DNA of 25,043 nucleotides from assembly GCA_964519535.1 (NCBI GenBank), contig CAZFIR010000015.1, forward strand, positions 1-25,043, in the 5' to 3' direction. The notes under the pieces are model-generated. The model ran no database searches. It saw only the letters and a list, made by a program, of their open reading frames with translations, and was not told where the DNA came from. Shown here piece after piece: positions 7,184 to 16,063 of the stretch. Numbering within the stretch: position 1 is the first letter of the stretch; the number at the start of each line of letters is the position of its first letter. Origin of the DNA: CAYWLI01 sp964519535. GTDB taxonomy: Bacteria; Desulfobacterota; B13-G15; RBG-16-54-18. The position numbers were made by a program, and so were the translations under genes.

Positions 7184-7212
7184 TTGACAAATACTATATG
7201 TTGTGGTAGTGA
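7184..7212 (+). promoter_or_regulatory. Sigma-70-like promoter candidate
   Basis: A perfect -35 TTGACA (7184-7189) is followed, after 17 bases, by TAGTGA (7207-7212), with a TG-G extension just upstream of the -10. The -10 itself is weak against TATAAT, but the same TTGACAAAT/17/TAGTG layout recurs at 19177. It would drive the Yip1-like gene and perhaps gltX-smc. Confidence 0.45.
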
Positions 7213-7260
7213 GCGCAGTAAGTGCAAAATATAGTAAGATTATCGTCTAAAAAAGCGAGT

Positions 7261-7288
7261 TTTTCAGCCCCCAGGTTTGTGTTACAAT
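7261..7288 (+). promoter_or_regulatory. Second promoter candidate, extended -10
   Basis: TACAAT (7283-7288) is a good -10 preceded by TG at 7280-7281, and TTTTCA (7261-7266) lies 16 bases upstream as a partial -35. The start point would fall about 40 bases before the ATG of the Yip1-like gene. Confidence 0.4.
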
Positions 7289-7336
7289 CGGATCAAAGGG
7301 GAGTAGGGGGTTAATTTCAACTAAGGAGGGTTTACC

Positions 7337-7909
7337 ATGGTAGAGCCAAAAGGAACGGGGACCAAAGCAGCACCTCAGGGAAGGGGGGGGAACTATGAGT
7401 TCGACCCCAAGGACTTTATCAAGAGTTTTTTGGATGTGGTCAGGCAGGTATTTGTCAAACCGAGCGACTTTTACCAGCACATGCCTGTTACCGGGGGCTT
7501 TCCTTCGCCGCTGATCTTCTTGGCTATTTGCCTCGGAGTCGCCGCTCTCATTGCTGCCCTCATCGCGGGAAGCGCCGTACTCTTTTTGAAAGTTCTTATC
7601 TTCGGTTTGATCTTTGCCTTTATTGGGGCAGGGATCCTGCACTTTATCGCCCAGCAGTTCTTCGATGGGAAGGGCTCCTATGAAGGGACATACCGCGTGG
7701 TGGCCTATGCCGGAGCCGTGAACCTGCTCTCCTGGATACCCGTCGTGGGATTTCTCGCTGGCCTGTATGGATTTTACCTCCAAATAGTGGGTTTGGAAAA
7801 AGTCCACAAGATCACCACTGGTCAGGCAGTGGTCACCGTCTTAATAGCCCTTGCAGTCTATATTATTTTGGCCCTGTTGGTCGGCGGAGTCTTTTTTAGT
7901 ATGCGTTAG
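7337..7909 (+). CDS. Yip1-family integral membrane protein
   Basis: A 190-residue inner-membrane protein. A hydrophilic N-terminal segment (1-50) contains an amphipathic FIKSFLDVVRQVFVKPSDFY stretch, where the KPSDFY segment resembles the conserved entry to Yip1 domains. About four or five membrane segments follow (roughly 57-80, 82-106, 122-150, 162-188), with TYRVVAYAGAVNLLSWIP (118-135) matching the usual Yip1 pattern. No enzymatic residues are apparent, and the family's bacterial function is unknown. The start is secured by a textbook AAGGAGG at 7323-7329. gltX begins 16 bases after the stop, so the genes are probably cotranscribed, although no functional link is obvious. Confidence 0.82.
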   Translation: MVEPKGTGTKAAPQGRGGNYEFDPKDFIKSFLDVVRQVFVKPSDFYQHMPVTGGFPSPLIFLAICLGVAALIAALIAGSAVLFLKVLIFGLIFAFIGAGILHFIAQQFFDGKGSYEGTYRVVAYAGAVNLLSWIPVVGFLAGLYGFYLQIVGLEKVHKITTGQAVVTVLIALAVYIILALLVGGVFFSMR

Positions 7910-7925
7910 TAGCAGAGAAGAGGTT

Positions 7926-9347
7926 ATGTCGGTTAGGACGAGGTTTGCCCCCAGCCCGACGGGCTATCTGCACATCGGTGGGGTGAGGACGGCCCTGTTT
8001 AATTGGCTCTTCGCCCGCCATCACGGTGGTGTCTTTATCCTGCGGATCGAGGACACCGATGTGGCCCGCTCCAGCCAGGAATCTCTCGAGGCCATTCTGG
8101 ACGGCCTGTCCTGGTTGGGGCTGGATTGGGATGAAGGTCCCTATTTCCAGAGCCAGCGGATGCAGCTGTACCGAGAGCACGTTGAGCGGCTTCTAAATGC
8201 CGGCAAGGCCTACCGTTGCTACTGCACCCCCGAGGAGTTGGAGGAACGGCGCCAGCAGGCCTTGGCCGAGGGAGAGAAACCCAAATACGATCGGCGCTGC
8301 CGTGAGCGCACGGATCACCCTGAGGGCCGTCCCTTTGTCGTCAGGTTCAGGGCACCTCTGGAGGGGAGGATCGCTGTGGAAGACCTGATTAAGGGGAAGG
8401 TTGTCTTCGAAAATGAAGAGCTCGATGACCTTGTCATCTTGCGCAGCGACGGCAGCCCCACCTATAACTTTGTGGTCGTGGTCGACGATGCCCTCATGGA
8501 GATCTCCCACGTCATCCGGGGCGATGACCACCTCAACAACACACCCCGTCAGATCCACCTATATGAGGCCCTGGCATATCCCGTCCCGGCATTCGCCCAC
8601 CTTCCCCTGATTTTGGGCGAAGACCGCTCCAGGCTCAGCAAGCGGCATGGTGCAACGTCGATCACTGCCTACCAGGAGATGGGCTACGTGCCCGACGCGC
8701 TGGTCAACTACCTGGCGCGGCTCGGGTGGTCTCACGGAGACCAGGAAATCTTTTCCCGGGAGGAGCTGATCGAGAAATTTTCTCTGGAGGGGGCAGGAAG
8801 GTCGGCTGGCATCTTCAACCCCGAAAAACTCCTTTGGCTCAACGCCCATTATATCAAGGAGGGGGAAACGGGTCAGATCGCGCAACAGCTCATTCCTTTT
8901 TTGCATCAACGGGGGGTCAAGACGGAGTTGAACGGAAGGCTCATCAAGGCGGTCCAGAGTCTGCAGCCCCGAGCCAAGACCTTGGCTGGGATGGCAGAGA
9001 TGGCTGAGTTCTACTTCAGTGATGACTTTCCCTACGATGAGAAGGGGGGCCGTAAATTTCTCCGCCCTGAGCTTTCTTCCTTTTTGGCCTCTCTTCTCGA
9101 GGAACTTCAGAGAAACGAGGATTTTGCCGAGGCCAATCTGGAAAGGCTCTTCCGCCAGTTGACCGAGCAGCAGGGCTTAAAAATGAACCAGGCAGCCCAG
9201 GGGGTGCGGGTGGCCCTTACCGGCAAGACGACCAGTCCGGGACTCTTTGAGGTAATGGAGGGTATTGGGAGGGAACGGGTGATCAAGCGGCTGGAGCGTG
9301 CCCTGGGATTTATCGGATCCAGGAGCGAAGGGGAAGCCGCACGATGA
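7926..9347 (+). CDS. gltX: Glutamyl-tRNA synthetase
   Basis: A 473-residue class I aminoacyl-tRNA synthetase charging tRNA-Glu. The first signature is HIGG (16-19) after APSPTG, and the second is RLSKRHG (236-242), the KMSKR-equivalent. The zinc-site cysteines C98, C100 and C125 are present in the insert, as in the zinc-binding GluRS type. I start it at the ATG at 7926 (MSVRTRFAPSPTG) with GAAGAGG just upstream; the reading frame extends 75 bases further up but overlaps the previous gene and adds a non-homologous segment. Length is standard for bacterial GluRS. Its stop overlaps the smc start by ATGA. Whether it is discriminating or also charges tRNA-Gln cannot be read here with confidence. 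Confidence 0.96.
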   Translation: MSVRTRFAPSPTGYLHIGGVRTALFNWLFARHHGGVFILRIEDTDVARSSQESLEAILDGLSWLGLDWDEGPYFQSQRMQLYREHVERLLNAGKAYRCYCTPEELEERRQQALAEGEKPKYDRRCRERTDHPEGRPFVVRFRAPLEGRIAVEDLIKGKVVFENEELDDLVILRSDGSPTYNFVVVVDDALMEISHVIRGDDHLNNTPRQIHLYEALAYPVPAFAHLPLILGEDRSRLSKRHGATSITAYQEMGYVPDALVNYLARLGWSHGDQEIFSREELIEKFSLEGAGRSAGIFNPEKLLWLNAHYIKEGETGQIAQQLIPFLHQRGVKTELNGRLIKAVQSLQPRAKTLAGMAEMAEFYFSDDFPYDEKGGRKFLRPELSSFLASLLEELQRNEDFAEANLERLFRQLTEQQGLKMNQAAQGVRVALTGKTTSPGLFEVMEGIGRERVIKRLERALGFIGSRSEGEAAR

Positions 9348-12300
9348 AATTAAAGCGCATAGAGATTGTTGGATTTAAGTCCTTTATGGAGCGGACGATC
9401 TTCACCTTTCCCTCTCCCATCACTGCCATCGTGGGTCCCAATGGCTGCGGTAAGACCAATATCGCCGATGCCGTGCTGTGGGCCATGGGGGAAATGCGTC
9501 CCACCCACTTGAGGAGCCGTTCCATGGAGGACGTCATTTTTAATGGCACCGAGTCCCTGAAGCCCCTGGGCATGGCCGAGGTATCTTTGATATTTGAGAA
9601 CGATGGGGTCGTCCCGGTGGAGGGATATGGGGATTACAGTGAGATCATGGTAGCCAGACGCCTCTTTCGTTCCGGGGAAAGCGAATACCTGATCAATAAG
9701 CTCCCCTGCAGGCTCAAGGATGTCAGAGACCTCTTCCTCGGGACGGGTGTGGGGGTCCATGCCTATTCTATCATCGAGCAAGGTGAGGTTGAAATGCTGC
9801 TCAACGCCCGTCCGCAGGACAGGAGACACCTCATCGAAGAGGCGGCAGGGGTGACCAAATATAAAGAGCGAAAACGTGAAACCGTTCAGAAGATGGAGAG
9901 GACCAAACAGAATCTCCTGCGGGTTCAGGATATCATCGCAGAGGTGCGCAGACAGATGAATGCGCTGCGAAGACAGGCCGCCCGAGCGCGTCGGTATCGG
10001 GAGTACCAGAAGGAGATCGGGGACCTGGAGGTTGATTTAGCCCTTTTAGAGTACGGCGCGAGGGAGAAGAGGCTTACGGAGGTCAAGGAATATCTCCAGG
10101 TCAAGAGAGATGAGGAGCAGAACAAGGTGGCGCAGGCCGCCCGAACCGAGGGGGAGTTGGCGGAATTGAAACGCACGCTTTTGGACGAGGAGGAGGTCTT
10201 ATCCCGCGCCCAGGAGGAGATTTACCGCATCGAGGGGGAGATCAAGCGGGAGGAGGAGCGGGTGAGGTCCCTTGAACGGGAACTTCAAGGGTTACAGGTC
10301 CTGGAGGGCCAATACCGGGAGGAGATAGAGGGATTAGGTCGGGAACGGGAAGGCGCTCGTGAGAGAAGGGAGAAATACCGCACGGAGTTGGCTGACGTCG
10401 GGCTGAAATTCAAGGAGATCAAGGAGCTCTTGGAGGCAGAAGAGGTAACGTTGGGGGGGGTGGAGGAGAGGTGTACGGAGCGCGAAGGGGCCTTGGATGC
10501 CATGAAGGATGAGATCTTGCAGGCCTCCGTCCAGATCACCCACTGTCAGAACATCGTTGAAGACGGCCGCAAGCGTGAGAGGGAATATTTGGACAAGAGG
10601 GAGCGGCTGGAGCGTGAGCAGGAAGAACTTGAGCGGGAGGAGAAGGAGTTGGAGACGGCCGTCACAAGGGGTGAAAACGCGACCCAGGGAATGATCAAAC
10701 GCAAGGAGGCCCTGGAACAGGATTTTTACAGACGGGAGGAGGAGTTGCGGAGCCTGCAGGAGGACCTTTTACACAAAGAGGTGTCCCTGAAGGAGGTTGA
10801 GGGTGAACTCCATAGACTCCGCTTTCATCTCAGCTCCCTCTCAGACATGCAGAGGCGATTCGAGGGGTATGCGGAAGGGGTGAAGGCCATTATGACCTCT
10901 GAAGGCACTTCGTTGAAACAGGGGATTATGGGAGTTTTAGCTGACGTGATAGAGGTTGATCCCCCTTATGAGACCGCCCTGGAGGCCGCCCTGGGACATA
11001 CGCTGCAATCTCTCATCGTAGAGGGTCAGGATGGGGCCCTCAGGGCCATCAGATACCTCAAAGAGGGAACATTGGGCCGGGGAAGTTTTCTTCCCCTGAA
11101 TATACCTCGGCTTGCGTCAGACGATATTCCTCCCGAGGTTAAGGATGATGAGCGTTGCCTCGGTCCGTTAGTGGATTTCGTTCGGATAAAGAAGGACTTT
11201 CGTCCCCTGTTGGAGACCCTGCTCCACGGAGTATGGTTGGTCAAGGATCTGGGTGGGGTCCGTAAGAAACATAAGCCAGGGGCGGGGGTCCTGGTGACCG
11301 TGGAGGGCGATCTCTGGGATAGGGCGGGGGTATTGACCGGAGGAAGCTGGGACCCCTCCCCGACGGGGATCCTTGTCCGCAAAAGGGAGATCAAGGAAAC
11401 GGAACAGGGCATCCGCACGCAACAGGAAGAGCAGAAGCAGTTGTCCAAAAGAGTGGGGGAGCTGACGGAGAAGGCCGCGGTGATTAAGGGGGAGTTGGAG
11501 ACCTTGCGGGAGGACGGATACCAGATTGAGCGGGAGGAACTAAAGCTGTCGGGAGAGGTGGATGACGCCAAGAGGGCTTTCGCGGCCCTCAAACGCAAGG
11601 CAGAGGTTCTGACATTTGAGTTGACTCAAATCGATATGGAGACCGGGCAATTGCGCGAGGAGGCTCAGCGGGCCATCGCCCTCATGGCGGAGAGCAAAAA
11701 GACCAAGGAGGAACAGGAGGGACGCATCAAAGAGGTAAAAGAGGAATTGCTGAAGCTCAAAGAGGAACGAGATCAGTTGCGGCACGGCGTGACCGAGCTC
11801 CAGGTCCAGCTGGCTTCCCTCCAGGAAAGGGAGCGGAATCTTGGGCGCAGTCTCGATGAAGTGGATAAGATAGAGGACTCTGTCACCGGACAACAGGAAC
11901 GGAAAGATGGACAACTGAAGGAGGTTCAGGAACGTATCGCTGTTGCCACGAAGACGGGAAAAGAGGTGAGGGAGTCTCTGGGGGGATTAATCGCTACGAG
12001 GGAGCAGAAGATGAAGGCCCTCGAGCAGGAGGGGGAGGGTGTAAAAGGGCTCCGTGAGGAGATCTCCACACGTGAGGCCGCTCTCAAGGGTGTGCGTGAT
12101 GAATTGAATGCGATCCAGGAATCAGTTGCCCAACGAGGGATCACCCTTTCCCAAATAGAGATGGAGATGCAGCATCTGACAGAAAGGATTCAGGAGCGTT
12201 ATGGCCTTATCCTCTCCTCTCTGATGGAACAGGAGGATTATGCCCCCCCCGAGGACAGTGAAGGAGCCAAGCAGAGACTTGCTGACCTCAAGCAGAAGGT

Positions 12301-12895
12301 GGAGCGGTTGGGAGAAGTGAATCCCGGGGCAGTGGAGGAATATGAGGACCTCAAAAAGAGGTATGAATTCCTCGAGGCCCAGAAAGAGGATTTACAGCAG
12401 TCCCTGGCCAACTTAGGCAAGACCATCGCTGAGATAAACCGCACCTCGACAAAGCGCTTCACCGAGACCTTTGCCAAGGCGAACAAAGAATTTCAAGGGC
12501 TTGTTCCTCGATTGTTCGGTGGGGGGCGGGGCGAACTGATCCTCGACGAATCCTCCTCTGAGCCGGGGGTCGACATCTTCATCCAGCCTTCGGGCAAGCG
12601 GCTTAAGGACGTGGACCTCCTCTCGGGGGGTGAGAAGACCCTGGCGGCCATCGCCTTCATCTTCTCGCTCTTTCTGCTACGGCCCAGCCCCTTATGTCTC
12701 TTAGATGAGGTGGATTCTGCCCTCGACGACGCCAATATAGGTCGTTTCGCGACCGTCCTCAAGGCGTTGAGCCAGCAATCTCAGTTCATCCTGATTACCC
12801 ACAACAAGGGCAGCATGGAGATAGCCGATTCCCTCTATGGGATTACCATGGAGAACCCCGGGGTATCCAAAGTCGTCTCGGTCAAGTTGAATTAA
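9344..12895 (+). CDS. smc: Chromosome segregation ATPase SMC
   Basis: A full-length 1183-residue SMC. Walker A GPNGCGKT is at 31-38. Long Glu/Lys/Arg-rich coiled coils flank a hinge at about 527-680 that starts GIMGVLADVIEV and includes Gly-rich turns. The C-terminal head has the ABC signature LSGGEKT (1093-1099) and Walker B LCLLDEVD with D1121 and E1122. Two such molecules form the ring that, with ScpA and ScpB, compacts and segregates the chromosome. The scpAB genes are not in this window. Translation is coupled to gltX through an ATGA overlap and GGGGAAG upstream. The length and symmetry of the coiled coils exclude RecN and SbcC. No frameshift or truncation is visible. Confidence 0.97.
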   Translation: MKLKRIEIVGFKSFMERTIFTFPSPITAIVGPNGCGKTNIADAVLWAMGEMRPTHLRSRSMEDVIFNGTESLKPLGMAEVSLIFENDGVVPVEGYGDYSEIMVARRLFRSGESEYLINKLPCRLKDVRDLFLGTGVGVHAYSIIEQGEVEMLLNARPQDRRHLIEEAAGVTKYKERKRETVQKMERTKQNLLRVQDIIAEVRRQMNALRRQAARARRYREYQKEIGDLEVDLALLEYGAREKRLTEVKEYLQVKRDEEQNKVAQAARTEGELAELKRTLLDEEEVLSRAQEEIYRIEGEIKREEERVRSLERELQGLQVLEGQYREEIEGLGREREGARERREKYRTELADVGLKFKEIKELLEAEEVTLGGVEERCTEREGALDAMKDEILQASVQITHCQNIVEDGRKREREYLDKRERLEREQEELEREEKELETAVTRGENATQGMIKRKEALEQDFYRREEELRSLQEDLLHKEVSLKEVEGELHRLRFHLSSLSDMQRRFEGYAEGVKAIMTSEGTSLKQGIMGVLADVIEVDPPYETALEAALGHTLQSLIVEGQDGALRAIRYLKEGTLGRGSFLPLNIPRLASDDIPPEVKDDERCLGPLVDFVRIKKDFRPLLETLLHGVWLVKDLGGVRKKHKPGAGVLVTVEGDLWDRAGVLTGGSWDPSPTGILVRKREIKETEQGIRTQQEEQKQLSKRVGELTEKAAVIKGELETLREDGYQIEREELKLSGEVDDAKRAFAALKRKAEVLTFELTQIDMETGQLREEAQRAIALMAESKKTKEEQEGRIKEVKEELLKLKEERDQLRHGVTELQVQLASLQERERNLGRSLDEVDKIEDSVTGQQERKDGQLKEVQERIAVATKTGKEVRESLGGLIATREQKMKALEQEGEGVKGLREEISTREAALKGVRDELNAIQESVAQRGITLSQIEMEMQHLTERIQERYGLILSSLMEQEDYAPPEDSEGAKQRLADLKQKVERLGEVNPGAVEEYEDLKKRYEFLEAQKEDLQQSLANLGKTIAEINRTSTKRFTETFAKANKEFQGLVPRLFGGGRGELILDESSSEPGVDIFIQPSGKRLKDVDLLSGGEKTLAAIAFIFSLFLLRPSPLCLLDEVDSALDDANIGRFATVLKALSQQSQFILITHNKGSMEIADSLYGITMENPGVSKVVSVKLN

Positions 12896-12916
12896 GCCCT
12901 TTTTTATTGTCATAAT
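12887..12916 (+). promoter_or_regulatory. Promoter candidate upstream of the addA-like gene
   Basis: TTGAAT (12887-12892), overlapping the end of smc, and CATAAT (12911-12916) are separated by 18 bases. The resulting leader would be about 80 bases. The match is moderate; read-through from smc is also possible as no terminator hairpin is seen in the gap. Confidence 0.33.
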
Positions 12917-13004
12917 GTTGCGCTGCGCCCCGTATTTCCCAGGCATAGTGGTGAGATGTGCGCAAGTCATCCCGAAACATTTAAGACCGGCATGTGAGGT
13001 GTCT

Positions 13005-15551
13005 ATGAGTATGCTGTCTCAGGAGAAATATCCCCACATCCATTACCTTCGAGCCTCGGCCGGAGCCGGTAAGACGTACCAACTCACTCTCAGGTTTCTC
13101 TCGCTTCTGGCGGGGACGGAGCCCTCGCCGGAGGCCCTCCGTCAGATCGTGGCCATCACCTTCACGAATCGGGCCGCAGCTGAGATGAAGGAGCGCATCA
13201 TTCTCGCCCTCAAACAGATTGCGTTGGAGGCAACAGAAGGGCACCAGCTATCACGCGAAACAGGTCTGCAGCCGTTGGATGCCGCCGGCTGGCTGGATGT
13301 CATTCTTGCCCATTTCAGCGATTTTCATGTCCGCACCATTGACAGCCTGGTCTACGCCTTGCTGCGGGCCTTCTCGTTGGAGATGGGGCTGCGCCCAGAA
13401 CTCGAGGTGGTCTTTGAACACGATGCCATCCTTGATCTCTGCTTCGATCGGCTCTTGGCGGGTGTCAGATGGGGGGATGCGGGGGATCGGCTCTCCGTGC
13501 TCTTAACCACACTTCTCGATACCTATCTCAAGATTGAGGAGGCCGGTGGTCTCGTCGTGGAGCGAGGAATCAGAAGGAGGATTCGGGAGCTCTACGAAAA
13601 GGCCGATATTCCGTGTGTTGCTGGCTCCTCGCCGGATACGGATGCGGCGGCGGAGGACGTGCGGTGCTCAGCCGGAATGCTCCTCGGGGAGATACGTCGG
13701 GCAGGGGTGGAGGATTTTCTTCATAAGAGAATCTATCAAGCAGATTACCTTGAAGAACCCCTGGCCCATCTGACCAAGGGATTTTTCGAGAGGGCCTCGT
13801 TCGCGGAACTTCTGACGAGCAAGGCCCAGGGGATCAAGGGGCCCTCCCGGGCTCACCTGGATTGCCTCTATCAGGGGCTCAAGGATGCTCGGGATAGATA
13901 TCTCGGCATTCTGGCCAGGGCGCGTATCCACGCCTATATGAAGACGCTGGATGAGTTGCAACGGGAGATGCGGGAGTTGTCGGAGCGCGAAGGCCTGATT
14001 TTAGGTGGAGGATGGCACTCTTTGGTCAGAGAATATCTGCACGGAGGGGCGGCGACGGGAGCCTATGCATTTATAAAGCTGGGTTCAAAAATACGCCACT
14101 TCCTCATCGACGAATTTCAGGATACCAGCCGACCGCAGTGGGAGGCCCTTCTTCCCCTCCTCGAAGAGAGCCTCGCGACAGGAGGAAGTCTCTTTTACGT
14201 GGGCGATGTCAAGCAGGCAATCTACGGGTGGCGAGGGGGAGACTGGCGCCTCTTTGGTGAGGTGGCAAGCGGCTCTTTCCCCAGTGTCCCCCTCCATGCC
14301 CGGAAAGGTGAAAACCTGCCGGTGAACTATCGCTCGCTTCCCCAGATCATCGACTTCAACAACAGCCTCTATCGCCTTCTCGCCGATGAGCAATGTGCCC
14401 GGAAGATCGCCACCCTTATCCTCGGAGAGAAGGCACAGGAATGGGCACGGTCCCTCCTGGCTGAGTCGATATGTCGCAACTTTGAGGATGTAGAGCAAGG
14501 GGTAGCCCCCCACCTGCAACGCAGTCGAAAAAGAGGGAAGGTCGAGGTTGCTTCTTTTGTGGGTTCTGGTGATGAGCTGCGCCAGGCAGTCAGGGAACGG
14601 CTCGTCAAGCACGTGAAGGAGATGTGGAAGAGGAGAGGGAAGGGGATCGCGGTGCTCGTGCGGCGCAACCAGGACGCCGAGGATATTGCGGTGTGGCTGA
14701 TGGCAGAGGGAATCCCGGTGGTCACCGAGAACTCCCTGCGGCTGCGGAGCTCTGACCTCATCACGGGAGTAGTGGCGTTTTTACAGTTCCTGGATTACCC
14801 GTTGGATGATCTCGCATTCTGGGGGGCCGCTGCCAGCCGCCTCTTTCGGGGATTGCCCGGACTCTCCGCAGCGGCCTTGGAGGACTTTCTGGCGGAGGGA
14901 CGGTGGCAGCCGCCGCTCTACAAGGCCTTTGAGAGGAGGTTCTCCGCGGTCTTCGAAGGGCTTATCAGGCCGCTGCTGGCCCTGGTGGGATTTGTTACCC
15001 CCTATGACCTTGCCAGAGAAGTAGTTGAGCGGTTTCACCTCTTGGATCGCTTCGCTGAAGAGCAGGTCTTCATCCATCGCTTTTTCGAGCTTGTCTTTCA
15101 GACAGAGGCCCGTGGCGAGCGCAGCCTCTCGCACTTTCTCCAGTTCTGGGCAGAGGGGGGGATGGAGGAGAAGATCGGCCTCCCGGAGGAGATCTCCGCT
15201 GTCAGGATCCTCACCGTTCACAAGGCGAAGGGTTTAGAGTTCCCCGTTGTCTTTGTTCCCTTTACCAACTGGAGGTTGGAACGCCCCCGCCTGGCCAAGC
15301 TCGATGACGGATGCTTCGTTAACCTGAAAAGACCACGTTCATCTCAGCTGGAAACGAAGAGGACCGAAATGGTGATCAATGATGCGCTGGAGGCCCTCAA
15401 TCTCCTCTACGTGGCCACGACCAGGGCCGAAGAGGAGCTTTACCTTTACGAGACCAGTCTCCGGTCTTCCCGCGGTGAGGGAATCGATCGCGGTTACCTC
15501 TCCGCCTGGTTGCGGGAGATGCTCAGCCAGAAGGGGTGGAAAAAGACATGA
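13005..15551 (+). CDS. addA: AddA/RecB-type UvrD-family helicase lacking its nuclease domain
   Basis: An 848-residue SF1A helicase. Motif I is ASAGAGKT with K23, motif Ia is FTNRAAAEMKERI, motif II is DEFQDTS (369-375), followed by VGDVKQAIYGWRGGD, VNYRS, LTVHKAKGLEF (H739-E745), and motif VI YVATTRAEEELYLYE (from 802). The ASAGAGKT and YGWRGGD forms are those of AddA/RecB rather than UvrD. The ATG at 13005 has GAGGT 5 bases upstream; an ATG 90 bases earlier is less likely. AddA normally runs beyond 1100 residues and ends in a RecB-type nuclease. Here the frame stops soon after motif VI, and that nuclease is encoded by the next gene through an ATGA overlap. Role: processing double-strand DNA ends for recombination, with the two downstream products. 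Confidence 0.88.
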   Translation: MSMLSQEKYPHIHYLRASAGAGKTYQLTLRFLSLLAGTEPSPEALRQIVAITFTNRAAAEMKERIILALKQIALEATEGHQLSRETGLQPLDAAGWLDVILAHFSDFHVRTIDSLVYALLRAFSLEMGLRPELEVVFEHDAILDLCFDRLLAGVRWGDAGDRLSVLLTTLLDTYLKIEEAGGLVVERGIRRRIRELYEKADIPCVAGSSPDTDAAAEDVRCSAGMLLGEIRRAGVEDFLHKRIYQADYLEEPLAHLTKGFFERASFAELLTSKAQGIKGPSRAHLDCLYQGLKDARDRYLGILARARIHAYMKTLDELQREMRELSEREGLILGGGWHSLVREYLHGGAATGAYAFIKLGSKIRHFLIDEFQDTSRPQWEALLPLLEESLATGGSLFYVGDVKQAIYGWRGGDWRLFGEVASGSFPSVPLHARKGENLPVNYRSLPQIIDFNNSLYRLLADEQCARKIATLILGEKAQEWARSLLAESICRNFEDVEQGVAPHLQRSRKRGKVEVASFVGSGDELRQAVRERLVKHVKEMWKRRGKGIAVLVRRNQDAEDIAVWLMAEGIPVVTENSLRLRSSDLITGVVAFLQFLDYPLDDLAFWGAAASRLFRGLPGLSAAALEDFLAEGRWQPPLYKAFERRFSAVFEGLIRPLLALVGFVTPYDLAREVVERFHLLDRFAEEQVFIHRFFELVFQTEARGERSLSHFLQFWAEGGMEEKIGLPEEISAVRILTVHKAKGLEFPVVFVPFTNWRLERPRLAKLDDGCFVNLKRPRSSQLETKRTEMVINDALEALNLLYVATTRAEEELYLYETSLRSSRGEGIDRGYLSAWLREMLSQKGWKKT

Positions 15552-16063
15552 GCCCGAGGCCGCCGGAGATAAAGATCCATACCCACACCCTCTCTCTGGT
15601 CCAAGACCCAGAGAGGGTCAGATCAGCCCAACGGGGAGAGCTCATCCACCTCGCCTTGTTCTTTCTGGATCACTGCGCAGGAAAAAAGGATATCGAGCGG
15701 GCCATCCTACAGGCGTTCGCTCTGCGCGGGGTTGATCGGAATCGCTGGGATATAGATCAGGATTACCTCAAGCCCCTCACGGTAGCCCTTTCCCTTCCTG
15801 ACGTCAGGGTTTGGTTTGAGAGGGGGGTCGTGAACTTGCGCGAGGTGGAGGTGATTGATGCCCAGAGTGAACTCCACCGCATCGATCGCTTGATTATCGG
15901 TGATGACATGCTCAACGTGGTCGATTTCAAGATGGGCAGACGGGAGGATGGGCACCGAGATCAGGTTGATCTGTATAAGAGGCTTGTGAAGGCCGTTTTT
16001 CACCGACCTGCCGAGGGACACATCCTCTATATCGATGAGCCCGCCGTAATACCTGTGCCATGA
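15548..16063 (+). CDS. Stand-alone RecB-type PD-(D/E)XK nuclease domain (AddA C-terminal part)
   Basis: A 171-residue protein matching the nuclease that normally forms the C-terminus of AddA. Visible core residues are RGELIH (G30, H34), the RIDRL strand with D113, VVDFK with D126 and K128, and QVDLY with Q139 and Y143, in the order RecB motif nucleases use. I choose the ATG at 15548, which overlaps the helicase stop (ATGA); an in-frame GTG at 15536 would add four residues. It is coupled again by ATGA to the AddB-like gene. Most likely it is the detached nuclease subunit of a three-gene AddAB complex. A -1 frameshift that fuses it to the helicase, or a sequencing error, would give the usual single AddA and should be ruled out. 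Confidence 0.8.
   Translation: MSPRPPEIKIHTHTLSLVQDPERVRSAQRGELIHLALFFLDHCAGKKDIERAILQAFALRGVDRNRWDIDQDYLKPLTVALSLPDVRVWFERGVVNLREVEVIDAQSELHRIDRLIIGDDMLNVVDFKMGRREDGHRDQVDLYKRLVKAVFHRPAEGHILYIDEPAVIPVP

Larger units (their letters stand above)
6610..7336. other. 0.7 kb AT-rich intergenic region
   Basis: No convincing gene is visible. The stretch is far more AT-rich than its surroundings, especially 6700-6860. It contains a perfect DnaA-box-like 9-mer and a near match (listed separately). Hairpin-forming repeats include TGCCT/AGGCA (6682-6697), GGGGC-ATT-GCCCC (6871-6883), GGTGA-TGC-TCACC (6974-6986), AAGCAC/GTGCTT (7023-7057) and CCTGG/CCAGG (7114-7129). The last overlaps a competing TGGTGG/CCACCA pairing (7095-7127). 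Two promoter-like elements lie near the right end. A small frame at 6975-7187 has no recognisable product and I do not call it. Confidence 0.7.

Noticed and set aside
6975..7187. 70-residue + strand frame in the AT-rich gap
   Set aside because: No ribosome site, no recognisable motif, overlaps several hairpins, and its composition (hydrophobic/aromatic) fits translated AT-rich DNA.
9350..9829. 159-residue - strand frame inside smc
   Set aside because: Antisense to the conserved SMC head domain; no independent support.
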